Shown here in pieces: positions 47,274 to 57,120 of a stretch of DNA of 64,000 nt. Under the pieces are notes generated by a model that worked only from the letters and a program-made list of their open reading frames with translations, was not told the DNA's origin and made no database searches. Source of the DNA: Anthracocystis setariae (Eukaryota > Basidiomycota > Ustilaginomycetes > Ustilaginales > Ustilaginaceae); NCBI GenBank assembly GCA_928724745.1, contig CAKMXJ010000042.1:1-64000 (forward strand), in the 5' to 3' direction. The stretch's first letter is position 1. Each line of letters begins with the position of its first letter. Made by a program: the position numbers and the translations under genes.

Positions 47274-48608
47274 TCAACGACCTCGCCCTCTACCTCGGCG
47301 TGCGCTCTTGGCAGCCTTTGCGGCGAAAAAGCGGCTACGACCACGACCGCTGCTGCTGCTAGATTTGCTTGCTGCTCGACTCTTGCCAGCCCGCGTCCCA
47401 GTTTTGCGAGCGCCGGTGATATTCGTCGTCCCCCGCGTTCCACGCCCAGTGCCTCTTGTTCCATTCGATCGACTGTCAAGCCCACCACTTGATGTACTCG
47501 CAGCCCGCATTCCACCGTAGCTACCCTCCAATTCTGCCTCTTCTGTGTCATCTTGCCACGTCGTCTGCCATGTCTTGCCAGTCTTGCCCCGTACGGTCGC
47601 ACCCACCCTGACCACGCCCATCGGCGACTGAGTACCGAATGCGAGACGGTGGTACAGTGACTGCTTTTCTAGCGGCAGATCCTCTATCATGGTGATACGC
47701 TGCAATGGCTGCGATGGCGGTGAGCAAGACATGTTCAACACTTCGACCGGCGTGACTTCTTCCAAGCTGGCTGACACCGAGTGCGCTTTCGCATTCGCGC
47801 GCGAACCAATGGCAGATCCGAACGGATGACGGCCGTGGTCTGAATGCAGTCTTGAGTCCCGACGAGTTTCGGACAGCATATTGCCTTCAACGGTGCCGTT
47901 TGGAGATGTTATTTGGGCTTGGCATGGCAACACTGCGCCTGAAATCGTAGGCCTTGCGGAGCGTTCGCTTTCAATGGCGCTGTCCTGGCTAGACTTCTGC
48001 TGTCCAGCTTGGTTTGTGCGTATACTAGAATGGCTGGACGAAGGACTGCAGATCTCGTCGAGCTGATCGAGCAAGCTGGAACACGCGCTCCTTCCTCTAG
48101 CTCGTCTGGATGGTGACGGTGCCAGCAGAAGATTTGCTGGCTTGCGATGCGATGCTGCGTACACGACGTGATCCTCTACGATGTCTTCTGGGAACTTTTG
48201 ACCAACTGAGATAAGCCACTCATCTCGTTGGAATTGCGTATCTTTGACACTTGATTGGCTCCAGGGATCGTTCATGACGGTTGCGTCAAAGCCAAGCGAG
48301 GCAGGAGGCAGAGGATGCTGCAAACGAGTCGACGAGCTGGAAGTTCCCGCCTTACTACAGCCACTAGGGAAGAGCTCCAGCTCCAAACCTTTGCACAGCG
48401 ATGGATCAGTGCTGTCCAAGATGGTGATCGGATTCGAGGCATTTCCCTTCTGTGATATGCTGTCTTTCTCGCAAAGGGTTGAACCTTGAACTAGAAGAGG
48501 AGTTCTGATCTGGGCAAACGTGCCGTTCGGATCGTCGAGGTCTTGCCAGAGAGAGGCATCGCTCGAGGCTTCCCTCGGACTGCGACTGTCTAAGCCACGA
48601 CCGCGCAT
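47274..48608 (-). CDS. Unrecognised Ser-rich protein with RG-rich C-terminus
   Basis: 444 aa if started at the ATG at 48608 (MRGRGLDSRSPREASSD...). The frame is open to an ATG at 48782, but the extension looks non-coding, and TTTAACAG just upstream of 48608 resembles a splice acceptor, so a further 5' exon is possible. The protein is Ser/Thr-rich and mostly disordered, with one more hydrophobic conserved-looking patch (IEDLPLEKQSLYHRLAFG). The last 80 residues are Gly/Arg/Ser/Lys-rich, ending in RGRGRGR, which suggests nucleic-acid binding or nuclear location. No family is recognised. Confidence 0.55.
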   Translation of the reverse strand: MRGRGLDSRSPREASSDASLWQDLDDPNGTFAQIRTPLLVQGSTLCEKDSISQKGNASNPITILDSTDPSLCKGLELELFPSGCSKAGTSSSSTRLQHPLPPASLGFDATVMNDPWSQSSVKDTQFQRDEWLISVGQKFPEDIVEDHVVYAASHRKPANLLLAPSPSRRARGRSACSSLLDQLDEICSPSSSHSSIRTNQAGQQKSSQDSAIESERSARPTISGAVLPCQAQITSPNGTVEGNMLSETRRDSRLHSDHGRHPFGSAIGSRANAKAHSVSASLEEVTPVEVLNMSCSPPSQPLQRITMIEDLPLEKQSLYHRLAFGTQSPMGVVRVGATVRGKTGKTWQTTWQDDTEEAELEGSYGGMRAASTSSGGLDSRSNGTRGTGRGTRGTTNITGARKTGTRAGKSRAASKSSSSSGRGRSRFFAAKAAKSARRGRGRGR

Positions 48609-49380
48609 CCACTGTGATCTGTTAAAGAAGCAAAGCCATGTTGTCGGTAGTGCGAAAGCAATAGCACAGCGATTCTGCTGGCTATGGGTGGTGGCGCAAA
48701 GGCAAGAGTGGCTGCGTTTGGCTTGGGTGACTGTTGGACTCAAAAAGTCGGATTTGGTCCGAAACCCGCCTCGCGCCGTCACTCAGTCACACAGTCACTA
48801 GACGCGTCGGGAGCAACAAACCACACACTCACACTCTGGCATGTTGGAACCCTGTTTGTGCGCTTCTCCTGCTCTTTCAAATTTTCGTGCGGATGGATGC
48901 CAAGCTGCCAAGTGGAGGAAGCGACTTTGGATGCATGAGGTGCATAAATCAAGCTTTGCGCAGTTCTGGAGCAAACCCACTTCCTACCGTAACGTGTAGC
49001 ATCGGCACGAGCACCGTAGCTGACGGGAACAGTACAGACGCAGTACAGTACATACAGCGCTGTGTCTAGAAGAGCTTGAACAAAGACAAGAGTGGCTTGG
49101 GAATCGCAATATTATGGGTAAATGACTGGTCAGCGTGACCATTTCCGAACGAGCGGCGATGATTCGATGAATTTTTCCACGAGCTTTCCATGGCTGGGTC
49201 AGTATGGCTCGCTAGCGACGTGACAACCATCTTCGCGGATGTCCCGCAACCTCGTCTCCGGCCCCGAACAGGTGTCACTGTCGGTGCGCACACCACGTAT
49301 CGCACACACTGCGTTTTCACCTAGTCTGATGTCGTGAATCCCGACTACCTCGGCTCCAGAGCCGTGCACAATCTGGCCCA
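48609..49380. other. Divergent intergenic region before WD40 gene
   Basis: Promoter region for both flanking genes; includes TACAGTA at 49044. Part of it may hold a 5' exon of the minus-strand gene. Otherwise nothing recognised. Confidence 0.5.
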
Positions 49381-51738
49381 ATGGCTTTCCAACACACCGC
49401 CCGCTTTGATCCGTATCCACGACGCACCGTATCGTGGTCTATCCAACATCGGCAACGATCTCAGCTTGACCCTCAGCTCATTCGACGTATCGACAACACC
49501 GAAGTGTTGGGTGGAGAGCACAGCTCGGGTCACTCCATTGGTCACACTGGCTGCGTCAATGCCCTCGCTTGGTCTCCGTCCGGACAGCTTCTCGCAAGCG
49601 GCAGCGACGACCGCCATGTGATTCTCTGGAAGTTAGGCTCGGCACAGACAAATCCTACTGCTGATGGTAGTCCTTCGTCTCGCTTCTCATCTACAGCACC
49701 ATCTCGATACGGCATTGGAATTGGTGCCACTCGTCGACGCACAGGGAACCAGTCACACCAAGCTCATCCTACAGATGACCTTTTGCCGAATGATGACATC
49801 GAATGTGATGCCGATATCGTCCAGAAATGGCCACAACGCTCTTTCCCAGCCATGGACCTCGGCATGCTCGGCAAAATCGAAACAGGCCATCGAGCCAATA
49901 TCTTCTCTGTCAAATGGGCTCCCAACGCTTCCGAACGCCGTCTGTTGACTTGTGCCGGTGACTCTCACGTCCGTGTCTTCGACATCAACTACCTTTCGGG
50001 CTCTGGACAAGGAGCAGATGGAGAGTTGCGCCGTCTCCCTGACAATACAGAGTACAGCTTCTGGCCCCAACACAGCGACGCTTGCGTTCGCCTCTTTCGC
50101 TGTCATACAGGCAGAGCCAAACGCATCTCGACCGAAGTCTCTCCTGATGTCTTCCTCACTTGCGGCGAAGACGGCGACGTAAGACAGATGGATCTAAGAG
50201 TACCGCACTCCTGCCGCAGTCGCGCCAGCCAAGGCTCTTGTCCACCCCCACTTGCCCATTACTCAACCATACTGTACTCGCTATCCGTCAGCAAATCGGA
50301 GCCCTGGCTCTTTGCTGTAGCAGGAGAGTCCTCTCTCGCTTACCTCCATGACAGACGCATGATCCCCAGATTGCTCAAGCGAGACTGGGGCATGTCATTC
50401 AACACCAACATCGAGCAAGATGCTCTCACCATGTGTGTCCGTAGCTTTGGCATTCCACCGGGCGGCTTCGAATCACCTTGGCTTCAAGATGACGGTCGAA
50501 CAGCACAGCTCAGCGACACACCACAGCCAGATCCTAGGCGCTTCCTCATGGGCAATCGCACCAGCATCACAGCCTGTCAGATCAGCGAGCAGAATGGACG
50601 AGATCTTTTGCTCTCGTATTCCTCCGGTCACATTTACCGCTTCGATATCTATGCGCAGCCTGGTATCGCTCACGCCAACTTGGACCAGGCACGCTTATCC
50701 TCGCGTGTTGATCAACGTTCAGAGTCCCCGCAACTACTTTATACCTCTCAATGTCGTATGCATGGACATGATCATGGCAGAGCTTCGGAAGAAGAGCACT
50801 GCGAGGACGCGAAGGACCAGCATCAAAACCGCCAACTTAGGCAACATCGAAGCGCTGTCGTCACTGATGACCACCACCAGGAAGATCAAGCAGCACACGA
50901 TGACGTCGACATTGAGCTCGGTGAACACACCATCGATGATGAAGAGCAAACGGAAGGCGATGTCCAGGTGCCACCACAAGGTGATGACGATGATGAGGAG
51001 CGGCAGCAGGAGAGGCAGCAGGAGCAGGAACAGGAACAGGAAGAGCAGGGTGTCCATGACCGAAACGATGACGATGATGACGACGATGACGAAGCTGGAA
51101 GCGAAGACGAAGAATACGCCGATGAGGACATGTTCACAGTTGAAGACATGATGACGCTGGTTGCCGAGGATGCTCCTTCCTTTTCAGACTCGGCACAGGC
51201 ACCCGACGTACCCACCGTCTACCCTCGCTCATGCTACAAGGGTCATTGCAACAAGGAAACCGTCAAGGATGTGTGCTTTGCGGGAGGAGCTGACGAGTAC
51301 ATCGTCTCGGGTTCTGATGACGGCAACTGGTTCATGTGGGACAAGCACACTTGCGAGATTCAGGGAATATGGCATGGCGATTCGAGTGTGGTCAATGTCA
51401 TGGCTATGCATCCTGATCTGCCAGTGTTTGCTGTTTCGGGCATCGATGACACCATCAAGATCTTTGGGCCAGTCAGTATCACTCCTTTCCCGCCCATCGT
51501 TGCTGAGGAACAGGGGAATGCGGATAGGAAGGAAAAGCAAGATGTGGTCCGGTCGCTCAAGGTTTGCGACCGAATGGCGGAAAAGGAAGAGATCATTCAT
51601 CGAAACGAACGACAACTGTCCCGAGATTTCGTTAGCCCAGCAGCTAGTATTCTGTGGCGTCTACATCCTCGATTTTTGGGAATCGATGCGGAGGATGGAT
51701 CCGAGAGGCAAGTCGAGGATGATTGTGTGATCATGTAA
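49381..51738 (+). CDS. WD40 protein of the DCAF5/6/8 type (CUL4-DDB1 substrate receptor-like)
   Basis: 785 aa, single exon. N-terminal WD repeats run GHTGCVNALAWSPSGQLLASGSDD (about 54-77), ETGHRANIFSVKWAP, FRCHTGRAKRISTEVSPDVFLTCGEDG and YSTILYSLSVSKSEPWLFAVAGE. A Gln/Glu/Asp/His-rich insert (about 460-583) interrupts the propeller. The last repeats are ADEYIVSGSDDGNWFMWDKHTCEI and HPDLPVFAVSGIDDTIKIFGP. The split propeller with a long acidic insert, DxR pairs (MDLRVPH, YLHDRRM) and the GHCN..TVKDVCF stretch are typical of DCAF6/DCAF8/WDTC1 relatives. These present substrates to CUL4-DDB1 ubiquitin ligases or bind nucleosomes. The role here is by family only. Confidence 0.85.
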   Translation: MAFQHTARFDPYPRRTVSWSIQHRQRSQLDPQLIRRIDNTEVLGGEHSSGHSIGHTGCVNALAWSPSGQLLASGSDDRHVILWKLGSAQTNPTADGSPSSRFSSTAPSRYGIGIGATRRRTGNQSHQAHPTDDLLPNDDIECDADIVQKWPQRSFPAMDLGMLGKIETGHRANIFSVKWAPNASERRLLTCAGDSHVRVFDINYLSGSGQGADGELRRLPDNTEYSFWPQHSDACVRLFRCHTGRAKRISTEVSPDVFLTCGEDGDVRQMDLRVPHSCRSRASQGSCPPPLAHYSTILYSLSVSKSEPWLFAVAGESSLAYLHDRRMIPRLLKRDWGMSFNTNIEQDALTMCVRSFGIPPGGFESPWLQDDGRTAQLSDTPQPDPRRFLMGNRTSITACQISEQNGRDLLLSYSSGHIYRFDIYAQPGIAHANLDQARLSSRVDQRSESPQLLYTSQCRMHGHDHGRASEEEHCEDAKDQHQNRQLRQHRSAVVTDDHHQEDQAAHDDVDIELGEHTIDDEEQTEGDVQVPPQGDDDDEERQQERQQEQEQEQEEQGVHDRNDDDDDDDDEAGSEDEEYADEDMFTVEDMMTLVAEDAPSFSDSAQAPDVPTVYPRSCYKGHCNKETVKDVCFAGGADEYIVSGSDDGNWFMWDKHTCEIQGIWHGDSSVVNVMAMHPDLPVFAVSGIDDTIKIFGPVSITPFPPIVAEEQGNADRKEKQDVVRSLKVCDRMAEKEEIIHRNERQLSRDFVSPAASILWRLHPRFLGIDAEDGSERQVEDDCVIM

Positions 51739-51831
51739 TTTTAAACTTCAAGCAAGGACGTCAGACGAGTATCGGGTATGCTTGAAGCCAGACATGTTCA
51801 CATTGTAGAGTGTATGAGCATGGTAGGGGCG

Positions 51832-52902
51832 TTAGATTAGGTCGTAGATCCTATAAAGGGGGAATTGGGCTCTGCCGCCGTGAGCGCCTTCGCCAAAGTA
51901 GGCGCCTCCGCCGTAGATCTGTTGCTGACCATTGAAGTTGGCTTCGGTGACGACGGTAAGCGAGTTGGATTTGAACTCGTCTCGGGTGGAGCTCTTGATG
52001 CTTGCGGATCTCCATCGATCATTGGACTGGAATCGGTAAGCGTATGGTGCTTTGGCTCCGAAGAGGTTGGTCTTGCCATTGACGTTGATGGCATGGAGCT
52101 TTTCGGTACTGTCGAGGGAGCCGAAGTCATCACCGGTGAGGCGGATGGGGATGGGGGTAGGGGTGGGAGCGGTGAGGTCGAATGCAGTTAGTGGACGAGG
52201 GCCTCCGAAGGCGACGAGGATGTTGTCCTCGGGGATGTAGGCGATACCGGTGTAGCCTGGACGTTGAGAGCCGTTGAAAGCTTCCGCGAACCAGGGCTGC
52301 ACGGTTCGTCCATCCGAAGAGACCTTGGCGATGGCTGGCATGCCGAGTGCAAACACAACGTACGAGTTATCCTGTCCATCCTGCGCCGAGTCGACAGGTC
52401 CAAACGGCATGGTCCCGCGTTGTTGGAGGAACTGGGTCTGGACTGGATTCAGACTGATACTCCAGGCAGGTGCTGAGTTAGCTTTGGCCGGCAGATCGAA
52501 ACGATGGAACGAATCGGCCCCGTCCTTGCTTTGGTCAGGTCCGAACCGGAACGCGGCGGAATTCTTGGCAACAGCAAACAGCTTGTCACCAGCTCCGTTG
52601 ATCGAAAGACCCGCCATCTGCTGATCACCATTACCGTCAGATGAGACACCCGGGATGTTGAGATTGAAGTGGGTACTGTCGTTAATGTTCCAGACTGAGA
52701 CACGACCTTTCCAGAGGTTGGATTGGTAGAACAGGTTGCGTGCCCTGTCAAAGATGGTGTCTTCCGGGTAGAGGTCCTTGACATTGATGGTGTAAACGTC
52801 CGGAACAGGCGCTCTGGATTCTATCTGGAGGGGTAGAGCATTGATCCTGGATGAACATATGGCCGCAAAAGCAACTGCAGCGGTGGCGATGCTAAGCTTC
52901 AT
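51832..52902 (-). CDS. Secreted Mala s 1 / Tri14-like beta-propeller protein
   Basis: 356 aa. Signal peptide about 1-22 (MKLSIATAAVAFAAICSSRINA). The mature protein contains LYPEDTIFDRARNLFYQSNL, RVSVWN, SSDGNGDQQMAGLS, SAQDGQDNSYVVFALGMPAIAKVS, RPGYTGIAYIPEDNILVAFGGPR and GEGAHGGRAQFPLYR. These match the family of the Malassezia allergen Mala s 1 and the fungal Tri14-like proteins, which fold as six-bladed propellers. Mala s 1 is a secreted cell-surface protein that binds lipids. Tri14 relatives occur in trichothecene clusters, but no such cluster is present here. The protein is probably secreted or wall-associated with unknown function, and fits an Ustilaginomycotina origin. Confidence 0.85.
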   Translation of the reverse strand: MKLSIATAAVAFAAICSSRINALPLQIESRAPVPDVYTINVKDLYPEDTIFDRARNLFYQSNLWKGRVSVWNINDSTHFNLNIPGVSSDGNGDQQMAGLSINGAGDKLFAVAKNSAAFRFGPDQSKDGADSFHRFDLPAKANSAPAWSISLNPVQTQFLQQRGTMPFGPVDSAQDGQDNSYVVFALGMPAIAKVSSDGRTVQPWFAEAFNGSQRPGYTGIAYIPEDNILVAFGGPRPLTAFDLTAPTPTPIPIRLTGDDFGSLDSTEKLHAINVNGKTNLFGAKAPYAYRFQSNDRWRSASIKSSTRDEFKSNSLTVVTEANFNGQQQIYGGGAYFGEGAHGGRAQFPLYRIYDLI

Positions 52903-53906
52903 CTTGAATCAATTTTGGGTTCCGTGAGGCGCAGAGTGCAAATAGAGTGTTGTAACAGCGCGAGGGATGAGCTTTGTCTGATGTGAAGGAGGCAAGACCA
53001 ACAAGAGGAGTGCAGAACAAGTGGTAGAGGGGAATTGGAGAGGGAAGGTACAGAGGATGAGGGTAGGGTGGGGGAGAAGCAGCCAGCAAAGACACGAAGC
53101 TTATATCAAAAAGATGACTGCCTTATACAACATGACCATGGGCACGAAATGGAGGCACTCTGGAAGAGGTTAGCACTCAGATCAAAGAAAGACAAGGCGA
53201 GGGTTCGCCCGAATCGAAGCTCGATCATTAGTGGCGTCGGATGTCGCCTGCGAGGTCGATCAGGTCGAAGCGAGTGTTGATCTTTTCTTTACCATTCAAA
53301 CACCTATGTTCCGAGCGTCGGCAAGGACGGAATGTCGACGGAAGCTCGATTGGATCGGACGCCTCAATCAACGGCCAGACTGCAGCTTTGCGCGCATTCA
53401 AAGGTAGATATGACTCTTTGCATTGAGAAGAATGCATGGCTGTGTGTATGTACAGCGGTCTGGCTCGTTACGAGCAAGGGAGTGAGGTTGCAAACACAGC
53501 TGTGGTGACAGATGCAAGTGACATATCTTGGGTTTTTGCGGAGGAACGAGGTTGACGTGACACTTCTCAGGTGCTTCTGCCAACACTACGCCAGGGAGGG
53601 AAAAAAAAAATCAATATTTTAGAAAAATTGTGGTTCTGTAGACTTTTTGCTACAGCATCTGCCGGCCACACCATGATGATGTTGATGATGATGATGATGA
53701 GAGAAATAGCAGAATCTCGTTATTTGAATAAGAGGGACTCTGACTTGCTATGGGAGCTCATGCGGATCCTTGTTGCTGATAGTAATCCAACATTCATCTG
53801 ACGGCTGAAGCTCATACGACCTTCGCAGCTAGGTTGGCAGATTGAAAGCGGTGAAAAGGCATTGATGGTGGATTGAGATTGCTACGCCAGCCAGCTCGAT
53901 TGCTGG
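52903..53906. other. Intergenic region between Mala s 1-like and DCC1 genes
   Basis: About 1 kb: promoter of the secreted protein gene and 3' side of DCC1. Contains an A-run (53597-53606) and an ATG/GAT trinucleotide tract (53672-53701). No gene recognised. Confidence 0.6.
53672..53701. repeat. (ATG)n trinucleotide tract
   Basis: About nine imperfect ATG/TTG triplets in non-coding DNA. Confidence 0.7.
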
Positions 53907-55238
53907 CTAGTACTTGACTCTAGCAGAGTACATGGTCACCTCCCTCCATACGGGCTTATTCTTCCCATCCTCACCTGTCACCTTCTTTTCCTTATTCCAC
54001 TGCTTCTTTTCGGCATCGGTCAACTGCCAATCCAGCACCTTTGCCTTGCTCGCTCTGGTGAATTTTAACAATAGCCCATCCATCTTTTTGCGATTCAAGG
54101 CCAGATGCTGGATGAATGGGAGCAGATCCTCTGCGATCCACGATGGTCTTGTGAGGAAGAGATCCTGGAATCGTGCGGCAGGGTCGGTGGGAAGTTCGTG
54201 GTGCGAGTAGAACTGAATTTTGATCGAGGAGGAGGAGGGATAGAGGGACACGGAAGATGAAGGTGCAGGGTGGAGCAGATAGTAGCCCGAAAGAAGATCA
54301 AGAGATGCTAGGGAGCGGAAGTCGGGCGAGAGGCAACAGGAGTGCCAAGAGTGAGCAAAGTCCGCCAAAGGAACCGCGATGCGAGCGAGGGATTTGAGCG
54401 TCTGGATTCCAAGGAAGTGGACAATGGCTTTGGCGTCGAGCTTGACCGTGACCGCGTTTGAGACGGCCTCGGGAGGCGAAGTGATGGTTCCGAAGAATTG
54501 TGTGATGATGGCGGTCACGACTTGTGGACGAAGCGCGTGCACTGTATGGAGAGCGTCGACGGTCTCTGCGAGTGGAACAGAGTCCGGCAGAAGCGCATGA
54601 AGGTCAAGATGGGAGATCAAACTTTGGAGAGCGGAGACCATGTACGTGGGGGAGATGTGACGCATGTAGCCATCTATTTCGATGATGTGGTGGTGAATGA
54701 GGCCGGAAGTGAGTTCAGCAGGGCTGGCTTGCACAATAGACGTGAGTTGTTTGAGGGTGTATTTTCGAACGGGTCTTGCGCTTGGTGCCGATTTGCGAGC
54801 TTCATCCTCTGAGCCATCGTACTGTGACGCTCTGAGCAGACCAAGCAGACGTTCTAGGCGAGGGACCACAGGTGTCAGCTCGAGGGTGTCGGTAACGTTG
54901 CTTTTAAGGTAGAGGGCGGGTTTGCTTGGCTGAGTGCCATTCGATGGTGCTGCATCGATGTTGCACAGGAGCAGAGAGTTTGATTGCGATACGGCTCTAA
55001 GCGCTAGAGTTTGAGTATCCGTTACAAGCACGGCCTGATCATCGTATCTCCCCTTGATGGTGAGTCTTGTGTGGTCGGTCTTGCGCTTCTTGGCTGCTGG
55101 TTCTGAAGATGGCTTGGTGTTGGGGTCGAAGAGATGCAGCAGCTCGTTTGGAATCTCGAGCAGATGGTACTGCGGAAGGGGCAGCGGTACTGAGCAAAGC
55201 TCTATCGATGTTGATGACGATGATGCTGTATCGGCCAT
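53907..55238 (-). CDS. DCC1: DCC1, sister chromatid cohesion subunit of CTF18-RFC
   Basis: 443 aa from the ATG at 55238 (MADTASSSSTSIEL...). The frame continues upstream through a (CACGCA)n repeat coding (RT)n to an ATG at 55349, which would give 480 aa. Recognised by the Dcc1 architecture. An N-terminal beta-rich part has YHLLEIPNELLHLF, LTIKGRYDDQAVLVTDTQTLALRAVSQSNSLLL and the PVVPRLERLLGLL helix. C-terminal winged helices follow, with YTLKQLTSIVQASPAEL, IIEIDGYMRHISPTYM, LADFAHSWHSCCL, SWIAEDLLPFIQHLALNRKK and a WREV end. It joins Ctf8 and Ctf18 to form the alternative clamp loader that loads PCNA and supports cohesion at forks. Slightly longer than yeast (about 380) because of Ser/Ala inserts. 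Divergent from TRM10, 348 bp apart. Confidence 0.88.
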   Translation of the reverse strand: MADTASSSSTSIELCSVPLPLPQYHLLEIPNELLHLFDPNTKPSSEPAAKKRKTDHTRLTIKGRYDDQAVLVTDTQTLALRAVSQSNSLLLCNIDAAPSNGTQPSKPALYLKSNVTDTLELTPVVPRLERLLGLLRASQYDGSEDEARKSAPSARPVRKYTLKQLTSIVQASPAELTSGLIHHHIIEIDGYMRHISPTYMVSALQSLISHLDLHALLPDSVPLAETVDALHTVHALRPQVVTAIITQFFGTITSPPEAVSNAVTVKLDAKAIVHFLGIQTLKSLARIAVPLADFAHSWHSCCLSPDFRSLASLDLLSGYYLLHPAPSSSVSLYPSSSSIKIQFYSHHELPTDPAARFQDLFLTRPSWIAEDLLPFIQHLALNRKKMDGLLLKFTRASKAKVLDWQLTDAEKKQWNKEKKVTGEDGKNKPVWREVTMYSARVKY

Positions 55239-55586
55239 TGTGCGTGTGCGTGTGCGTGTGCGTGTTGGATGGTCGTCGTTGACAAGGTGGAAGGATGCGC
55301 CTTTGGCCGAGCGAGACCAACACTCTACTACTACTGTGTGCGAGCCCAAAGCGCGAAATCACGCGTCGCGTAAAGCATCTCAGCGTGCGCAACCGCAAAA
55401 GATAAAAAGATGTTTGATTACATAGGAGGGCATTTTTCCCTTTTTTTTAAAAGTTTTGAGTGGAGGTGATGCGCCGTTCGGAACTCGGAAAGAAGCATTG
55501 CTTTTGGCTTTCTCAAGCTGCGATGCATGACACCTCGAATTGTCTGACTGCCCCACCCCAGCATTGACACACGCCAGATCGCCAAC
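55239..55586. promoter_or_regulatory. Bidirectional promoter region DCC1/TRM10
   Basis: 348 bp between divergent start codons. Contains the hexanucleotide microsatellite and a T-run at 55439-55448. No specific factor site identified. Confidence 0.45.
55240..55266. repeat. (TGCGTG)n microsatellite abutting DCC1 start
   Basis: Tandem hexanucleotides one base upstream of the likely DCC1 ATG and in frame with it, so length changes alter only an optional N-terminal (Arg-Thr)n extension. Confidence 0.8.
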
Positions 55587-56903
55587 ATGGAGGACGATTG
55601 CGCAGCAGCATCCCCTCAAGGCTCTTCAAGCACAAAGCATGCAGGACCATCCATCCAAGTTCCGCCCGGCATGTCCAAGAATGCCGCCAAAAAGCTTGCT
55701 CGAAAGCAAAAGATGGAAGCCACCAAGCACCAACGACGTGCAGCTGAGCGACTCAAGAAGAAGGAAAACCGAAAGGCACGCTACCTCGCCGCTCACACTA
55801 TCTCTCAAGCTGCCGAAACTGAGCCTTGGTCGATGCGCAGAGTCTCGGCAGGGAGCATCGAGACAGAGCCACGCAAGCGACAAAAGACCGACGGCCTGAA
55901 GGAGTACTTTGATGCACGACTCGTGATCGACTGTGGCTTCGATGAGCTCATGACAGAAAGCGAAGCATCCAGTATGACGCAGCAGTTGATGTATCTGTAT
56001 TCTGCCAACCGTAATGCCAAGGTGCCATTCACCGAGGTGATTTTGACGGGACACGAGCGGCACAACGACTGTCTCCAGGACGTTGCCGCCGACTACGTCC
56101 CGCTTATCCCCGCTGATGCGCTCGAGTCAGGTGCGGTTGCAGAGTCGGACGCGAGCGATGTCGGGACCGGGACGGTAGGAATAGAGCACAACAGGATCGG
56201 CAAGGCAATGGATGGTAAATTGAGGGGCGTATGGAGACGATGGAAGAGAGTCACAATCTATAAGCCGGGCGGAATCGAGTCGCTCCTTTCCACATCGAGC
56301 GAGCCAAGTGGATCCGAGCGCACAGCTAGCTCAAACGCAAGACACTTTGCTCCCGAACAAGCTCGCCAGGCATTACATCGGATCCCCGTTTCGGACGCCA
56401 TCTATTTGACGGCTGATACCGATGACACACTTGAACGACTCGAACCAGGCAAAACGTATATCATTGGCGGCATTGTCGACAAAAACCGCTACAAGGGACT
56501 TTGTCGTGCCAAAGCAGATCGCCTTGGCATCCGAGCCGCCAAGCTTCCGCTGTCGCAAGAAATGATGCATGCGGTGGAACGCAATGTTCGCGCACAGGGC
56601 GAATCGATTACAGAAGAAGGCCAAGACAATCATGGCAAAGGCTTCGTAGGAAGAAGAGTGTTGACAGTCAATCAGGTCGTCGAGATTCTGACGGCATGGA
56701 CGCAGACAAGGGATTGGGTCAAGGCGTTAGAGATGGCGTTGCCAAGAAGAAAGCTCAAGCAGCGTGGACCTGCAGCTAAAACGGCAAATCCTTCGGCCCA
56801 ACAAGACTCGCAAGAGGTACCCCGAAAAGCAGAGCCAGATCCAGCCACGATCGCTACTGCTTCGCAAGCGAAACACACGACGAGCTTAGTAGATGCTGAA
56901 TGA
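55587..56903 (+). CDS. TRM10: TRM10, tRNA guanine-9 N1-methyltransferase
   Basis: 438 aa, single exon. The Lys/Arg-rich N-terminus with MSKNAAKKLARKQKMEATK...RRAAERLKKKENRKARY (about 29-70) is the typical tRNA-binding lead of Trm10. The SPOUT domain has LVIDCGFDELMTESEASSMTQQLMYLYSANR, VILTGH, AIYLTADTDDTLERL, and IIGGIVDKNRYKGLCRAKAD with the conserved Asp near residue 298, followed by LTVNQVVEILTAW and KALEMALPRRK. It methylates N1 of purine 9 (G9, sometimes A9) in tRNAs with SAM. The catalytic core is split by a Ser/acid-rich insert (about 175-265). The C-terminal tail is an extra low-complexity 40 residues. Confidence 0.94.
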   Translation: MEDDCAAASPQGSSSTKHAGPSIQVPPGMSKNAAKKLARKQKMEATKHQRRAAERLKKKENRKARYLAAHTISQAAETEPWSMRRVSAGSIETEPRKRQKTDGLKEYFDARLVIDCGFDELMTESEASSMTQQLMYLYSANRNAKVPFTEVILTGHERHNDCLQDVAADYVPLIPADALESGAVAESDASDVGTGTVGIEHNRIGKAMDGKLRGVWRRWKRVTIYKPGGIESLLSTSSEPSGSERTASSNARHFAPEQARQALHRIPVSDAIYLTADTDDTLERLEPGKTYIIGGIVDKNRYKGLCRAKADRLGIRAAKLPLSQEMMHAVERNVRAQGESITEEGQDNHGKGFVGRRVLTVNQVVEILTAWTQTRDWVKALEMALPRRKLKQRGPAAKTANPSAQQDSQEVPRKAEPDPATIATASQAKHTTSLVDAE

Positions 56904-57120
56904 AGTGATATTAACACCATTCCAGCCCGAGCTTGTCGGAAGAGGGCCAGTGAAAGTCCAGAACGGAAACAAATGCAAAGGGTCCATGTATGAAAGCGAG
57001 ATTACCATGAGTGGTAGGTAGTCCAAGCATATGATGGATTACAAAAGGATATAGTGGATCAGAGAGGAAGTGGTCAACACGAGCGAAGACCGACCGAGTT
57101 CCTCAACTCTGGTCTTGCCT

